This document shows, piece by piece, positions 38,504-51,300 of a stretch of 64,000 nt of DNA. Under the pieces are notes generated by a model. It was given only the letters and a program-made list of their open reading frames with translations, searched no databases and was not told the DNA's origin. Every line of letters starts with the position of its first letter. Position 1 is the stretch's first letter. Made by a program: the position numbers and the translations under genes. This DNA is from Thamnaconus septentrionalis (Eukaryota > Chordata > Actinopteri > Tetraodontiformes > Monacanthidae). Location: assembly GCA_009823395.1 (NCBI GenBank), contig CM020502.1, forward strand, positions 873,001 through 937,000, read 5' to 3'.

Positions 38504-38586
38504 TTATTTGAATTATTTATTCTTATATATCTACATCTATATTGTGAGAGCTTTGTTGTTAACCCTGCAACTCACTCTGGCTCTCA

Positions 38587-38588
<2 letters not shown>

Positions 38589-38642
<54 letters not shown>

Positions 38643-38670
38643 CTTTCACTCTCTCTCTGTCTCTCTCTCT
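38589..38670. repeat. (CT)n microsatellite inside the Rex1-like copy A
   Basis: About 25 CT units and a further interrupted CT stretch, at the position of a short GA run in copy B. Confidence 0.93.
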
Positions 38671-38971
38671 CTTTCTCTCCACATGTTTTTGTATTTCCTT
38701 CTCACCCCAACTGGCCATAGCCAGATGACAGCCCTCTGGAGTCGAGTCTGGATCTGCTGTAGTTTTCTTTCCACAGGGGAGTTTTTCCTGGCCACTGTCG
38801 CACTTTGCTTGCTCTGGGGGCCCAGCTTTTTTGTCTTGTTTTGTTTTGTTTTCTCTCTCTCTGATTGTACAAAGCGATTTGAGATGTCTTTGGATGTGAT
38901 TTAGCGCTTTACAAATAAAAGTTGATTGATTGATTGATCCATCCATCCATCCATCTGATTTGTGAGGATGC

Positions 38972-39248
38972 GGATTCAAACGTCAAAACAAAGTTACCTT
39001 ATTTTGGTAGGAAATATAAGAAGAAAAGGTGGAAGAAGTGGGAGAAACTTTTTTAAAGGATAAAAAGATAAGTAAATTGGGGATTATGTGGGGAGGTGTG
39101 GCTATCCTACCATGGGATTCAAACGTCAAAACAAAGTTACCCTACTTTGGTAGGAAAATAAGAAGAAAAGGTGGAAGAAGTAGGAGAAACTTTTTTAAAA
39201 GATAAGTAAATTGGGGATTATGTGGGGAGGTGTGGCTATCCAACCATG
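38972..39248. repeat. Tandem duplication of an approximately 140-bp unit
   Basis: Copy 1 at 38972-39114 and copy 2 at 39115-39248 both start GGATTCAAACGTCAAAACAA and end GGGAGGTGTGGCTATCC.ACCATG. They differ by a few substitutions and small indels. No coding content. Confidence 0.93.
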
Positions 39249-41800
39249 AGACTGACCAAATAAGCTAAATATCTACTTCTAACAGCAATAGTTGGTAACA
39301 TCCCAATTATGACTTGCCAGAGCATGCAGAAAAACTCTAAAATTTGCCATCAACACTGAAGAAAATTATTTTTTAAAATAGTCTCCACTTTTTGTACCAG
39401 TGATAGCAGCATGATTGCTTTCACTTGATCTGAATGAATGTGAACTTTCTTCAACATTATTCTTTTATAACCACAAAATAAAACTTTTTTTGCTGCAAAG
39501 TTAACAATGATTTGCATAATCCAGGCGTGTTGGCAACGCAAATTTAACGCTTAATTCAACTCTGTGGATTGATAGATTTGTTTCTTATTTTTGCTAATAT
39601 GTCCAAATATGTCAAACACTCTACCATACGTGTGAGGTGGACAGTTTCACTTGGCCCTGCTTTTAACATTGGCTAAAACTATTAAAATGCATGCAATTCA
39701 CCAGTGCTTCAATGCAAACCCTGTGGTGTACTTGGCCCTTTTCCCACCCTATGTGTGTTACCGAACTCCACCGTGCAGCATGGCATGGGAGCGACGTGTT
39801 TTTGGTCAGTGACTCATGCAGCACGCCGAACCATGTGAAACCGCAGCCCTGTGTCCTCGTGTCAGCCCGCCAGGAGGCCTGAAGTACTGTCAGAGCGTGC
39901 CCTACATGCCGTCTCCATGCTTTCTCTGCAAGTCAAACTTGCAAACAGCTGCATTTTCCATCAGAAGTGGTTTTCTGGAGATGTGTGGTGGGGTTTTGTA
40001 GGGGAGTTGAATAGGCGGGGTCAGGGAGGAGGGGCGGGAGGGGGGCAGGAAAGGCTGGGCTGCAGCTGAACATGAGCTGTTGCAATCGGCGGTGCAGACT
40101 GTACGCAGGTTTATATTAGCGGCGCTGTTGGAGTCATACACACAAAAGATTTACTGCCGGCGGAGGTGAGTTGAAGGGGGTCAGCGTGGCCTGTGGGGCC
40201 AAAATCAATCAGGGTGTTTTCTCAGTTAATGAACTATGAGATGAGGAATGGCTCTCTCTCTCCCGGCTTCAGGATCAGTCCTAAACGGGCGCCATTTGTT
40301 AACTTATTGCAGTGATTTGAAAAGAAAACAAATTCTGCTCGCCAGCCATGCAAAGTCTGTGCGCTGTGTGCATGCACGCACGCAAGAATCGGGTGCATAA
40401 ACACAGGTTTGAATAGGTGTTTACACTGTGGCGCTGTTGTCAGTTCCTGGGGCTAAGTCATAGGCTAATGAACTGGATAAGGGCCAGTGTGTAATTAAAA
40501 TGTTGTCCCTGGAGGTTCCTGTGTTGAACAAGAAGCAGCATCAGAGTGACCTCTAGTGGTTCCATACTGCTTGAATTTTGAGAAAGTAAGCACAAGGAAC
40601 ATAATTGTGTGATTTTTGGTATCTAATACATGTACGTGTAACACGTGCATTTTCCAACTACTGATAATCATATTATTTTTATTTGAACTATTATTGTTCT
40701 ATGCATCTGCAAAAAATGCTGCAAAGAAATTAACCATAACATTGCTCAGTTTTAATAAATTCAACAAGTTAAACAAGTTAAATGTGATAATAAATAAGTA
40801 TTTATATTGAGAACATTTTACCCAGTTTTTCTCTTTGGTGTTTGTTCTGGATTTCAAAAAATAAATTTCAGTTTTAATCATCTTGCACTGCAATGACCAA
40901 ACATATACTTTGCTGATATACCTTGAGGTAATAACCAGGCATTTTTGTGCATATTTAAAGCAGCAATTTTCCAAATGTTATGCAAATGATATTTTGTATT
41001 GCCACTCGTCACCAAAGTCCACTCAAAGATCAATATTTCTCTCTGACTCAAATAAGAGAGATCATTTAATTGTGGTAAGCGTTAATTTTATGTCTTGAAT
41101 CTTAAATGGTCTGCTGACTCTAAAGTGGCTGATCAATTGCGTCTGGCTCTGTGTTTAATCTGGGAAGCGGGATGATCTCTGGACTGGGCAAGCTGTTGAG
41201 TAATGACTGTGATGTACCGTGAAGATACGGTGTCAAAGGCATCCTCAACCTTCAGCATAATCAGTCGGAAGCACCGGTGAAGCCAGCACAGGTTCACTGA
41301 GGGAAATACGAGTTAGAATTAATGGTGAAAGGTTCACAATGTATTCCCAATTAGAGTTCTGACAGCGCTGTGTTGATTTATTTATTTATTTTTGATTTTA
41401 GCACGACCCCTAATCCCAGTGGTGTCCCAAAACTCTAAGCAGCCCAATTAAACAAGCGCTTGTGACATTTGAATCTTGTTTATAACCCAGGCTAGAGACA
41501 CCAGATGGACATAGCTTCTATCTATTAAATTCAGGAAAACAAACTTTTTTTTGTTTGTTTGTTTGTTTTAGCAGTTGCTTCTTACTTTCGGTCAAAACTA
41601 AAGGTTGATACAGTCCACTCAACTTTCTTTTCTTTGTCTCTAAATATTGGCGCCAACCATATGCTGTGACAGTCTTTTCCTGATTTGGCCAACAGATGCG
41701 CAATGCTACACATGTGATTCTGATTACGTTAGATAATGTCGCCATGACATCATCTGCAGCCCTCATGAAATTTGGGATGTCTGCCAGACACACAGTTAGG

Positions 41801-41805
<5 letters not shown>
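39249..41805. other. Intergenic, no gene recognised
   Basis: Moderately unique sequence with a G-rich block near 40014-40060. Nothing supported as coding. Confidence 0.4.
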
Positions 41806-41831
<26 letters not shown>

Positions 41832-43095
41832 TTTTATTTGTACAGAGCTAAATCACATCCAAAGACGTCTCAAAGCGCTTTGTAAAATCAGAGAAAAAAC
41901 AAAAACAAAAAAACACCTGATACCCCAAAGCAAGCAAAATGCGACACTGGCCAGGAAAAACTCCCCTGTGGGAAGAAAACTAGAGCAGATCCAGACTCCA
42001 GAGGGCCATCATCTGCCTATGACCAGTTGGGGTGAGAAGGAAATACAAAAAAATATGGAGAGAAACAGAGAGAGAGAGAGAGAACCAGAGTGGCAGACAG
42101 GCCAGAGTGAGCTACAGGGTTAACAGCAAAGCTCTCACAATATAGATGTAGATATATAAGAATAAATAATTCATATATGTATATAAATAGCCCTTGTGTC
42201 GTATACATCAAACCATTCAAAAATCTAGATAGGCCCAAATGTTGAGTGGTGGGGTGGTACAGCTGCTGTCCATGTAGAGTGTGTTCGTCTGTATTTGCTG
42301 TACATGTAGAATGTGTTTGTCCAAGTTTGGGAGGGCAAGAGTCCACAATGGTCCATGATCCGCCGTTAAATCAAGTCCTGGTCCAGATCCTGGTGGCAAA
42401 GTTGAAGCAATGGCACCAAGACTCCCAGGACAGCACTCTCCGGCTCCCAGCGCTGTAGTCATCACCTGCCAAAGCCACTCAGAGACTGCGGCAGTATCAT
42501 GCAAATAGTTCACGTGGAGAGGAAAAAGTGATAGAAGCTCCACTTGCACCCATCAACAATCCCTTTAAAGGGGAGCTAAGACTGGTTTAATGTGCTGCCT
42601 CCTCCTAGTTCCAGTTAGTAGACGTGCAGCAGCATTTTTTGTCAATTTGAAGGTCCCAAGAGAAGATTTGGGGCACCCTGATAATATGGAATTACTGTAA
42701 TGTAGTCTAGAAGTTCAAAAGCATGAATGATTTTTTTCTGCATCTTTGAAAGACAAGAATTTCTAATTTTAGTAATATTTCTAAAATGGAAAAAAGCTGT
42801 CCTTGCTGCGTTCTGAATATGAGGGTTGAATGTCAAGTCAAATCGAAAATGACTCCAAGGTTTCTTACAGGTTTCTTAAGCTAATGTGACCATTGGAAAT
42901 TTTGCCTCTAAGCTCCCTTGGGCCGACAATAATAACGTCAGTTTTGCTGGTATTGAGCATCAAAAAATTTTGTGTCATCCAAATCCAGTTCATCCCTAAG
43001 TTAACATTGGGATCTGGTGCAGCAGACCTTATCCTTGCAAATTTACTTGGTCGCAATCACGTCCTCCTCCATTTGATCAAGTTGATTGTCAAGTA
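41806..43095 (-). mobile_element. Rex1-like LINE, 5'-truncated, with reverse transcriptase remnant, copy B
   Basis: The (CAAT)n run at 41806-41831 is the 3' tail on the minus strand, followed by the shared 3' UTR. Upstream on the minus strand, 42836-42642 encodes LTFNPHIQ-type residues (MTFNPHIQNAARTAFFHFRN, KIIHAFELLDY) and 43056-42865 encodes FLMLNTSKTDVIIVGPREL. These fit the end of the RT domain and thumb of Rex1/CR1-type LINEs. The two pieces are in different frames and the catalytic core is missing, so it is inactive. Confidence 0.85.
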
Positions 43096-46000
43096 AAAAT
43101 TCTTGTGGCTCGCTTAACTTGAAGAATCATAGCGCCTCCTGGATACTGATTTGGCCTCACTGTGGGTGTTCTGTTGTCAGGGTCTGGAGCTACATGGTGG
43201 CCTGCGTTGGCGGGATAATTTACCCAAAGGCCTGACACTTCCACACTACAGCATCCCAAATCATATCTTTGTTCATTGATGGACAATATATTTTTATCAA
43301 ATATGTGTTAATATATTTATGTATTTAATATGTATAATGTCTAATGGACTTTATGATTGGCCTGGATAGTGTCATTGGTGGAAACAAGACACTCAAAGAA
43401 GAAATTTAAGGCACTAACCCTATTTCTGGGACAGTAGAAATAAGTGGATATAGATTTACTATTAATATGATCACTGGTGAAGATTTCCTGTCCTCTAATT
43501 CACAGGAATGGTGACAGGCCTACTGTTATAAGGTCACCCTGAAAACATTTAATAGATACAAAAAACTATGGTAAAACATAGAAAAATGAAAACAGTCATG
43601 TAGCCATTTCTTGTATCCAATTGTTGCCGCCCACTAAGGGTGAGTCGTGATCTTACTCTTACCCCCACCTCCCCACCGTAGCCCCCTCCACCTCCTCCTA
43701 CCCCCCCAAGGAAACAATCTCTGGCTCCGGCACTGTCTGTCGTGCACAATGTTCATAATAAGGCCAGATGATGCACAACAATGCACAATGACACAACCGG
43801 GCAAAAAATCTTGCTGAATTCAACACGTACATTCCACCCCATTAAAAGCAAACCAAGCCAAATAACTGCGGAGCCCCTAGAAAATGAAGACCAGTTGAAA
43901 ACACCATCTGCTGGCGGTCAGTAAGATTGATGAGCAGGGTTTCAGTGTCGGAATCGGAGCGATACAGCTACTGTTGGGATCTTAGGGGAGTCTGAAGGTT
44001 ATGCAAATCATCATGCTGATGAGTCTACCAAAGAAAAATCAGCCTCAACGACGCAACAGCACAAGGTTCGAGGATTCATCTGGTGACCTTCTTACATCCC
44101 AGACTGAACCCTCGGCACCACGGCCTGTATCCCCGTTACAGAGACACGCACGTCTTAGTATAGATCCTTGCTCAGGAGGCGGTAATCCCCCCTCACTGCC
44201 CTCCAGCTCGTCCTGCCACTGTCACAGCTTGACCATGACAAAGCTGGTGGATTGGAGGACAGTTTTCTGGGAGGCGACGCGAGAGGTCAGGCTAAATTGG
44301 CTCACCAGAGAGGCGAGCCAAGCCCCGTGGCCAATCTTCTCCCTCCGACGAATGGGAGGTCCCATGGGGGGCGGGGGAGGAGGCGAGACACCCGGCCCGG
44401 GGCAGGCCCTCGCAAATAGGGCGCATAGAGAACAAGGTGACGCGCGTCCTTGGTGTTCCCATTGATGGAAGATTCTAGAGCGGCGAAGAGATTTTTGCCA
44501 GCTGGCTTCAGCTTCAGAACACACCTTTTTTTGTTAAATGCATCGTTTTGTTTTTTGTTTTTTTCATTATTTTCCCCAGCTCTCTATTAGCTGCAGTCAT
44601 TCATTATATTTTAAGTTAGCGCTGCTAATGTTTGGCACAGGGGACAGACCATAATGAACTGAGAATTAAAAGAAATTTGCAACTACCTACATATTGTGAG
44701 TTTAAGCGTCAAAAGTTGAAAGAAGATGAAAATACACAACTTATATTGGTTTTATGTATCGTGTGGCATTAGAAATTAATGAAATGTATTTGGCTAATTT
44801 ACTGTTTACTGTCAACACATGTACTGAATACTGAACATTTGTTCAGTATTCAGTATTTTTGTTAATTCACAAAAATGTAATTGGTGTTGTGTTTTGAGGG
44901 TCGTTCTTGTGTTCTCTTAATTAGCCTTATTGCCAGTTTAGAGTTGGTTTAGAGGGGCTAATTGGCTAGCATTACCGAGATTCCTTTAAAAGATTTTCAA
45001 TAATGATTTTTGTCTCAACACCGTAAAAAGTAACATGTGAATTGCCCACAAAACTACAAACTACCTACAGACAACCATCTGACAACTAAACAGCTTCACC
45101 TACAGCCACTGTGGAAACTTATTGTGGACTCAAAAACTTACCATAAACATTTTTCTTCTATAACCAACCGACACCGGTGTCTTTATGTATGTCGAGCTGA
45201 CACTAAACTGCTAGATTATGCAAAAATAAAAGTCAAACTCTCTTCATCAACGAGAACTTTTTCAAGGCCAAAGTCAACGCAGTTGATTTGCTAAATGTAA
45301 TATCTAAGTTTCCATGGGGAATATCACAAAGTTCTGCTAAACAGGAGTGTGGCAGGACACGGCAAAGAAAAGAAGCAAGCAAATTATGAACTTCTTTGTT
45401 GTTATTTGACCTCACTACAGGTGCAACTCGACAACCTCCCATGTCAATGGACCAATCAATGTCCTTTTTAGAAGATAGACGAGTTGCAATGAGATCATTA
45501 ATCTAGCGTCCGTACCCCATTGCTAACTTTATGAGCTTTATTATTTAGGAAGGCCTAAATTAATTCCATTCTTTCTTCCTTTAAGTTTTCTTCTCGGTCA
45601 TTTCACTCATTTTGCTACTACAAACTTATCTTTCCTGATGCCGTCTCCGGTGCTTGGCAAATAATCTCAGACTGGATTTGTCAAGGTCAGCAAAGTTGCC
45701 TGTCAAGACTTATTAATGAGCCAGTGACTTTCGGGAGAGTTGAGAGGCAGAAAAACAACTCTGCTCTGCTCTTACCCCAGGACATTGTCCGTCGGTTGTT
45801 ATGTTAATCGCTCAGGCCTAATTAATACCATGCATATCATTAGCGAAATGAAGATTCAAATGCCAGCGTGTGTTAATTACGTTTCAGGGGCCATTTACGT
45901 CTCTGCGATGAATGTTAACTGTCCGCCGGCACCAATTTCACCTCGGTGCCCAAGTGAATGACAAAGTGAGGCGGCAGGCCAATTGGAAGGGAGCGTCGGG

Positions 46001-46584
46001 GTCGACCTGCCGTCTGTGCCGCAAACTTCACTAGCTGGCGTGTGAACAAGCAAGTCTGAACTGCCTGAGCTGAGTCTTGTCAAAGTCGAGACCGACCGTC
46101 AAGACCGACTGCCATGTGTGTTTGAGTGGTATTTCTTGATATAATCTCCCATCCTTTCATTGCTAGTAATCCTCATTCAGTGGGCCACAATCCCCCCTGC
46201 TTATCGCTGTTGCTGAGACAACATCTGTGGGAAAAGCCAACTGAACTAACTTTCCACCCCCTCCCCACTGCACCAGCACCATGTGCTGCCTTCATTCGTT
46301 CATTTGCCTTTGAATTTAATAACGGTAAACACATGGACCCTCACCCCCACACCCCGTTGGATCGCATTATTTTCTCGTGTCGTGCTGTCGATCCGGGTGT
46401 TCATTTAATGAAGAGTCTTAGGAGAAGAATGCCGATCTCATCTTTATGCAATTCTGAATACAAGTATATAGAGCTCTGGGCTCAACATCGACACATCAAC
46501 AGTGTTTTGTCAGGGCATGAAGTCTGACTGCTATCTATCCCTTGACCCAGTCTTTTATACATAAAAATAAACCAATTCTTCATG
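43096..46584. other. Intergenic, no gene recognised
   Basis: Includes a G-rich block at 44350-44410, a 15-bp-stem hairpin at 44822-44855 and an AT-motif-dense, possibly conserved stretch at 45700-46000. The 154-codon frame at 44001-44465 is low-complexity and unsupported. Confidence 0.4.
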
Positions 46585-46587
46585 CAA

Positions 46588-46690
46588 ATTAGGGCTGCAC
46601 AATATATCGTAACTTTATCGATGTCGCGATATCAACATGTGCGATAGACATATTATAAACACTGCGATAGATAGTGCGTTTATCCTTGCA
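46588..46690. repeat. Fragment of a dispersed repeat with TATCG motifs
   Basis: GGGCTGCACAATATATCG and ATCGATGTCGCGATATC form the edge typical of a widespread fish DNA-element family. The rest is diverged. Confidence 0.55.
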
Positions 46691-47470
46691 CTAGCTAGAT
46701 GGAAAGAAATTTGGCCAATCAGATTGAGCCAGATTGAGGTGTTGTCGGGAACCCTGGTTCACTGGTTGCTGTGTCTTCTGGATCTGCCTGTTCATAGAAA
46801 ACTAAGACTACGCTTTTAGTTTGTTTAAAATAAGACTTACAGTATATGTCCGAAACGGTGCTGAACTTGCCAATAGATTATCTGCTCCTGGTGCAGGGAA
46901 GGGAATATCCCACTCAAGCTCAAAGGGGGTGAATCCTGTCTGGGAGCTGACTGAGCTTCTCACTGACATCAGGGCTATTGGCAGCGCCAGTGTCCACTTC
47001 ATTTCACTGTGAGCACAAATCTTACTATTTTGCTCTTCAGCGTTTAATTAATTCTTTCCACCTTGTTTTGTGATTGAGGATGATAAACTGTACCAAACAA
47101 ATGTTTAAGGATTATGCCTTCTCTAATTCTTGGAGGGTTTTTTTCAAGTGAGTGCCATTTTCTAATCTAATTCTTCTGGGGAAATTGTGTGTGGATTGAT
47201 GAAAAACTTTTGAATTGTTTTCAAATCTTCTGCTTTTGCGGGAACCGCCTCCTGCCAGCAAGTGTATGCATCCACCGCCACCAGGAGGTATCGGAACCCC
47301 TTGACCCTGTCAATCATATCTGTGTAGTCTATTATGATTTCTTGCCATGCAATTAGTGCAACTGGAAACTTGCCCTGATATGGTTGAATTTTTGACTTTA
47401 CATTGTAATGTATACATACTGGGAATTCTTTGATGTAATTCTCGATCATGGATAGTAGAAACAGATTCCG

Positions 47471-47473
<3 letters not shown>

Positions 47474-47540
<67 letters not shown>

Positions 47541-47560
47541 CAAATATATATATTTATTTG

Positions 47561-47601
<41 letters not shown>

Positions 47602-47645
47602 CTCATCACAATCATCACATATATATATATATATATATATACATA
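47474..47645. repeat. (TA)n microsatellites inside the pol remnant
   Basis: Three TA runs (47474-47532, 47562-47600, 47619-47646) with short unique spacers. Confidence 0.93.
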
Positions 47646-47794
47646 TATAAAATGTTCCATGTTTATGACTGTCTGCACTTTTATCCTGTCAATTTTATCA
47701 GACTGCTCCAAAACCTGAAGTCAAAAAGTGTCTATGGTGGTGTCTTCCTTGGTCTATGGTTTGTGTTTATACTGCCCTCGCCAGACTGTATGTT

Positions 47795-47935
47795 GAATAA
47801 TGATAACAATAATAATGATGGATTGGATTAATATAGTGCTCTTCAAGGACCCAACGCGCTTTACATTGAACCTATTATTCATTCACACCACATTCACACT
47901 GGTGGTTGTAAGCTACTTACATTCGTGGCGGTCGC
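47795..47935 (-). mobile_element. Short non-LTR retroelement tail
   Basis: AATAATAATGATGGATTGGA leads into ATATAGTGCTCTTCAAGGAC and CGCGCTTTACATTGAACC, followed by CATTCACACTGGTGGTTGTA. It is a common fish 5'-truncated retroelement end inserted into older pol sequence. The family name is uncertain. Confidence 0.6.
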
Positions 47936-48325
47936 ATGTGTGATGTGATAACTATCTTCGACAGCAAGTATGACAACCTCGGAACCTTTGTGTCCACCCA
48001 ATCTTGAACTGAGATGAGGCACTTCGTCATGAGGCCCAAATCTCTGGCCTGGTGCTTGGCATGAATTGCCAGCGTGACATGAGGATAGGCTTCTTCAACC
48101 ACCTCATACCACTCCATCTGTTCACCTGTCAAAACTACCTGAGCAGCCACACCCACCCACCAGCAGACAAGGGACGCATGGACCCAATGGTCCCTTACAG
48201 TTCACTCTCAAATGCATCCCATAACACTTCATTCTCATCTCGGTCATAGAATAAGGTGACACGATAGGGCGGAGTAAAAGGTCGGAGCATAGACAACCAG
48301 GGCTTCCAGCTTTGAACAGCAACAC

Positions 48326-51300
48326 TATGACAGTTCCAGGGGATGTTTCAGGTTCCAGTTCACCTCAAAAAAAGTCTTCACAGAATTATTTACCTGGCGC
48401 TGCATTAGCATCCATCAGCATGTGTCACGTGGCACCTGGTGTACTTGTGGAGGTGTTCAGTTCAGTTCATCAGGAAATCCCACTTGTATTATCTGCCAGT
48501 GCCTCATCCGTGTGAACCTCTGGTCACCATCACTGAAAGTCATCACAGTGACAATCCCCCTACGTACACTGGCCTCGCGGAGTAAGACAGAAAAAAAAGA
48601 TACTGTGATATGTAAGCTGCACCGTAGAGCAGTAGTGTAACTTCCCATCGTGCCTCTGTAACTCACGTCACACACCAGGAAGCGTCAGCCAATCAGAACA
48701 AACCGAGACATAGCAGCACGCTGGGAAGAAACTCTTTTCTGGGGATTTTCTGGTTTAGATTTATTATGACACATGTTTCAGATTGCAGTCATCCTGTCAG
48801 CTGTTTTACAGCCATTTATTTTTGTGTTGTGGTCTATAGAGAAAATGCTTTTTGAACTGCATCGGATTTTTGGCTGCAGTACCTCAAGGAGTCCATGGCC
48901 TCTTGTTGCTGCCCATTTATCTGTTTGTGTGGCGCAGATAATAATGAGCCAAAAACTTCTCCTCATTAAAAACCCAAGTCAAGATGAAAAACGCAGTGAA
49001 ATTATAATCTGTCATCGTGGCTGCAAAGCAAACTTGAATATTTATTACTACTATTGTTACTTTGAAGAATTATGTTTTAGTATAAATAAGCCGTGTGGGA
49101 CTTAATTACAGGAATCAGCACCAAGTTTTGTTTGCTTATTTATTTATTTGTTTCAACTTAGTTCTGCCTTCCCCCCCAACAAAAGTTGCATAAACTTGCA
49201 CTTTTCACTTTAATCCCAAAGGCCAATGAGAAAACTTTGTTTTGCGATTCGGGTCAATCCACTAATCAGTGTTAGTGTGACAGTCAAGCCAAAGACTTGC
49301 CCTCGTTATACTTCAACTTGTGTCCGCACAAAGATTCCCCTCTGCCAACTTGAAGCGTCGTCTTAATTAATCCTCCACTTCCACACATGTAATTGATGCA
49401 CGCACACACACTCACACGCCACTAGAGCCGTTGATTCCCCACTGGGACAGTTAATTGTCAGCTTGCAGAGGAGTTTTCTGGTGTGAATTCTAATTATTTC
49501 CACTTTTTTTCCTCCTGTTACCAGCTAATGGTCGTAACATTACATTCCAATATCGCACATTTACTGGTGACACCTAGTGCTACTTTATCTTTAATGTACG
49601 GTCCAGCTTTTGACTCCTAAATTGGAACATCAATTTATTTTATTTTGCTATTTTTTATTTTTTTTTGCACATCTTTGCTGAATTATTGTTCCATTGTTTG
49701 TTTGTTTTTTGTTTTCTAAATGTATCTCCTTGGAACTCAGGTAGAAATAACATCTGACACTTAACCGCACATTTTTTTAATCTCCTTATAGATTATTAAA
49801 GCTGCTTTAACCCATGCATCACACAATAAATGTACATCTATATCAAATATATATGCAATGCGCAGTTGCCTTTGCTACCAAATTACATTTTGAACAGGAT
49901 CTAAATAAGTATTCTCACTCTCCGGAGCAGACAATAAGACTTTCTGAGTTTTGTATGTTTTGCATCTTTTTTTCTTTTTTTTTAATTCTACAAGAGCAGC
50001 GTCTAGACTCTGTATGCCATGAATTTAAAATAACATTGATTTGTTCCATTAGGAACACCAATATAACCATGATGTTTCTAGCCAAAATATAATCTGTTAA
50101 AATATTTAATTCAATCCAAAAAATTATAGGTCCAAGCAAAGTACATGAAACTAAAATTTAATGATGATCATTTACCGAGAAGTGCAGGTAAATGATCATC
50201 ACATAACACTGATGTACAGATTTACTGTATATCAACAACATTTCCACATAAACTTAGTCATAATCTCACAATTCTGACAATATATGAACAGCATACTCTT
50301 TTTAAACAGAGAAGTGTTTCATGGTATCACTGGGTCTTATGAGAGGTCACTGACAAATATTAGTAAGACCTTTTCATTTTGGAATTGTGTTTCATGTTGC
50401 AATCAATGCAATCATGTTTCTGGGCCATCTTTAGATTGTCCTCCCTTGTCCTTGGTCAGCTGAAGATGACAGTTTCCCCGAGCTAAAGAACAGGAAACTG
50501 GTCCAGAAGATAGTCCAGAATTATGGCTATTTTGCTCAAAGACTGTCTATCAGCTAAGTGGCTTGCCCCTACCAGATCAGTCCTCCCGACTTTCATCCAG
50601 TCATTCAATGTCAGCCAAGATTGGAGAATGGATGTCAACCAAGGTTGCCAAAGCCCATCATACACTTAGACAGGATCTTTTCTGTAGAAGCATAAGCTTC
50701 TTTATAAAGTAAAGCACAAAAAACAGCAACTTTAATAAAATCAGCTGCTTCTCCTTATAAACTCCATTAAGACTCCCTGAAACTTCACAAAGGCAAATTG
50801 GGTGTCCTCGCACTCCGATCGCCTCGGCACGTTACAAGCAAATCTGGCGTTTTTCTAATTAATGAGACGAGTTCATTAGTGCTCGCGGGGTTAATGCGTT
50901 GTCCCCACGGCAGATTAGCCGCGAGACTTCGGTGTCGCCGTTGCATCCTAATAAGATCACAGTGGGCGCCGCCTGCCTGAAGAGGTGTGAATAATGGAAG
51001 TCGTCAGTCTTCACAGCAGCGCTTTGATTACTTGCGCCCCCATCAACGCTCGTAAAAAGGCTCAACAGTCATCTGGAACGGCGCTCGACAAAAGGCACAG
51101 CCAATTTGTGTGTCGCAATTAGCGGCAACACGCGTACCCCGCAAATTTGGACCGAGTCGGTAGGGCCCCGGAGATTAGAACTGGCGTGCTAACGCTGCCA
51201 TCTAGAGGGCAGACGCGGTACTGCACCCCGAATTTGTCATTTATCATCGCTGCGGTTTTCGAAAGCATCTACAGTTATTAATCTAAGTATGTTGATAAAT

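Larger units (their letters stand above)
38388..38938 (+). mobile_element. Rex1-like LINE 3' end, copy A
   Basis: Matches the minus-strand copy at 41806-42260 over most of its length: CCACTCAACATTTGGGCCTA, GTGAGAGCTTTGTTGTTAAC, GATCTGCTGTAGTTTTCTTT, CACAGGGGAGTTTTTCCTGG, GCGCTTTACAAATAAAAG, ending (TTGA)n. That last motif plus the GATT tail is typical of Rex1/Babar LINEs. It contains a (TA)n at 38459-38500 and a (CT)n at 38589-38670. Confidence 0.82.
46808..48325 (-). pseudogene. Retrovirus-like pol remnant with integrase, broken by insertions
   Basis: On the minus strand, 48325-47917 has a stretch around HVTLAIHAKHQARDLGLM that resembles a connection or RNase H region of fish endogenous retroviral Pol (weak). 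47449-47162 encodes an integrase core start with IDYTDM and YLLVAVDAYTCWQEAVPA. 47002-46808 encodes WTLALPIALMSVRSS and TGFTPFEL, the usual end of the core. Frameshifts, a TA array (47474-47645) and a LINE-like tail (47795-47935) interrupt it. No LTR, gag or env was found. It is non-functional. Confidence 0.72.

Noticed and set aside
44001..44465. 154-codon frame rich in Pro, Ser and Gly
   Set aside because: Low-complexity, driven by a G-rich stretch, with no recognisable family.
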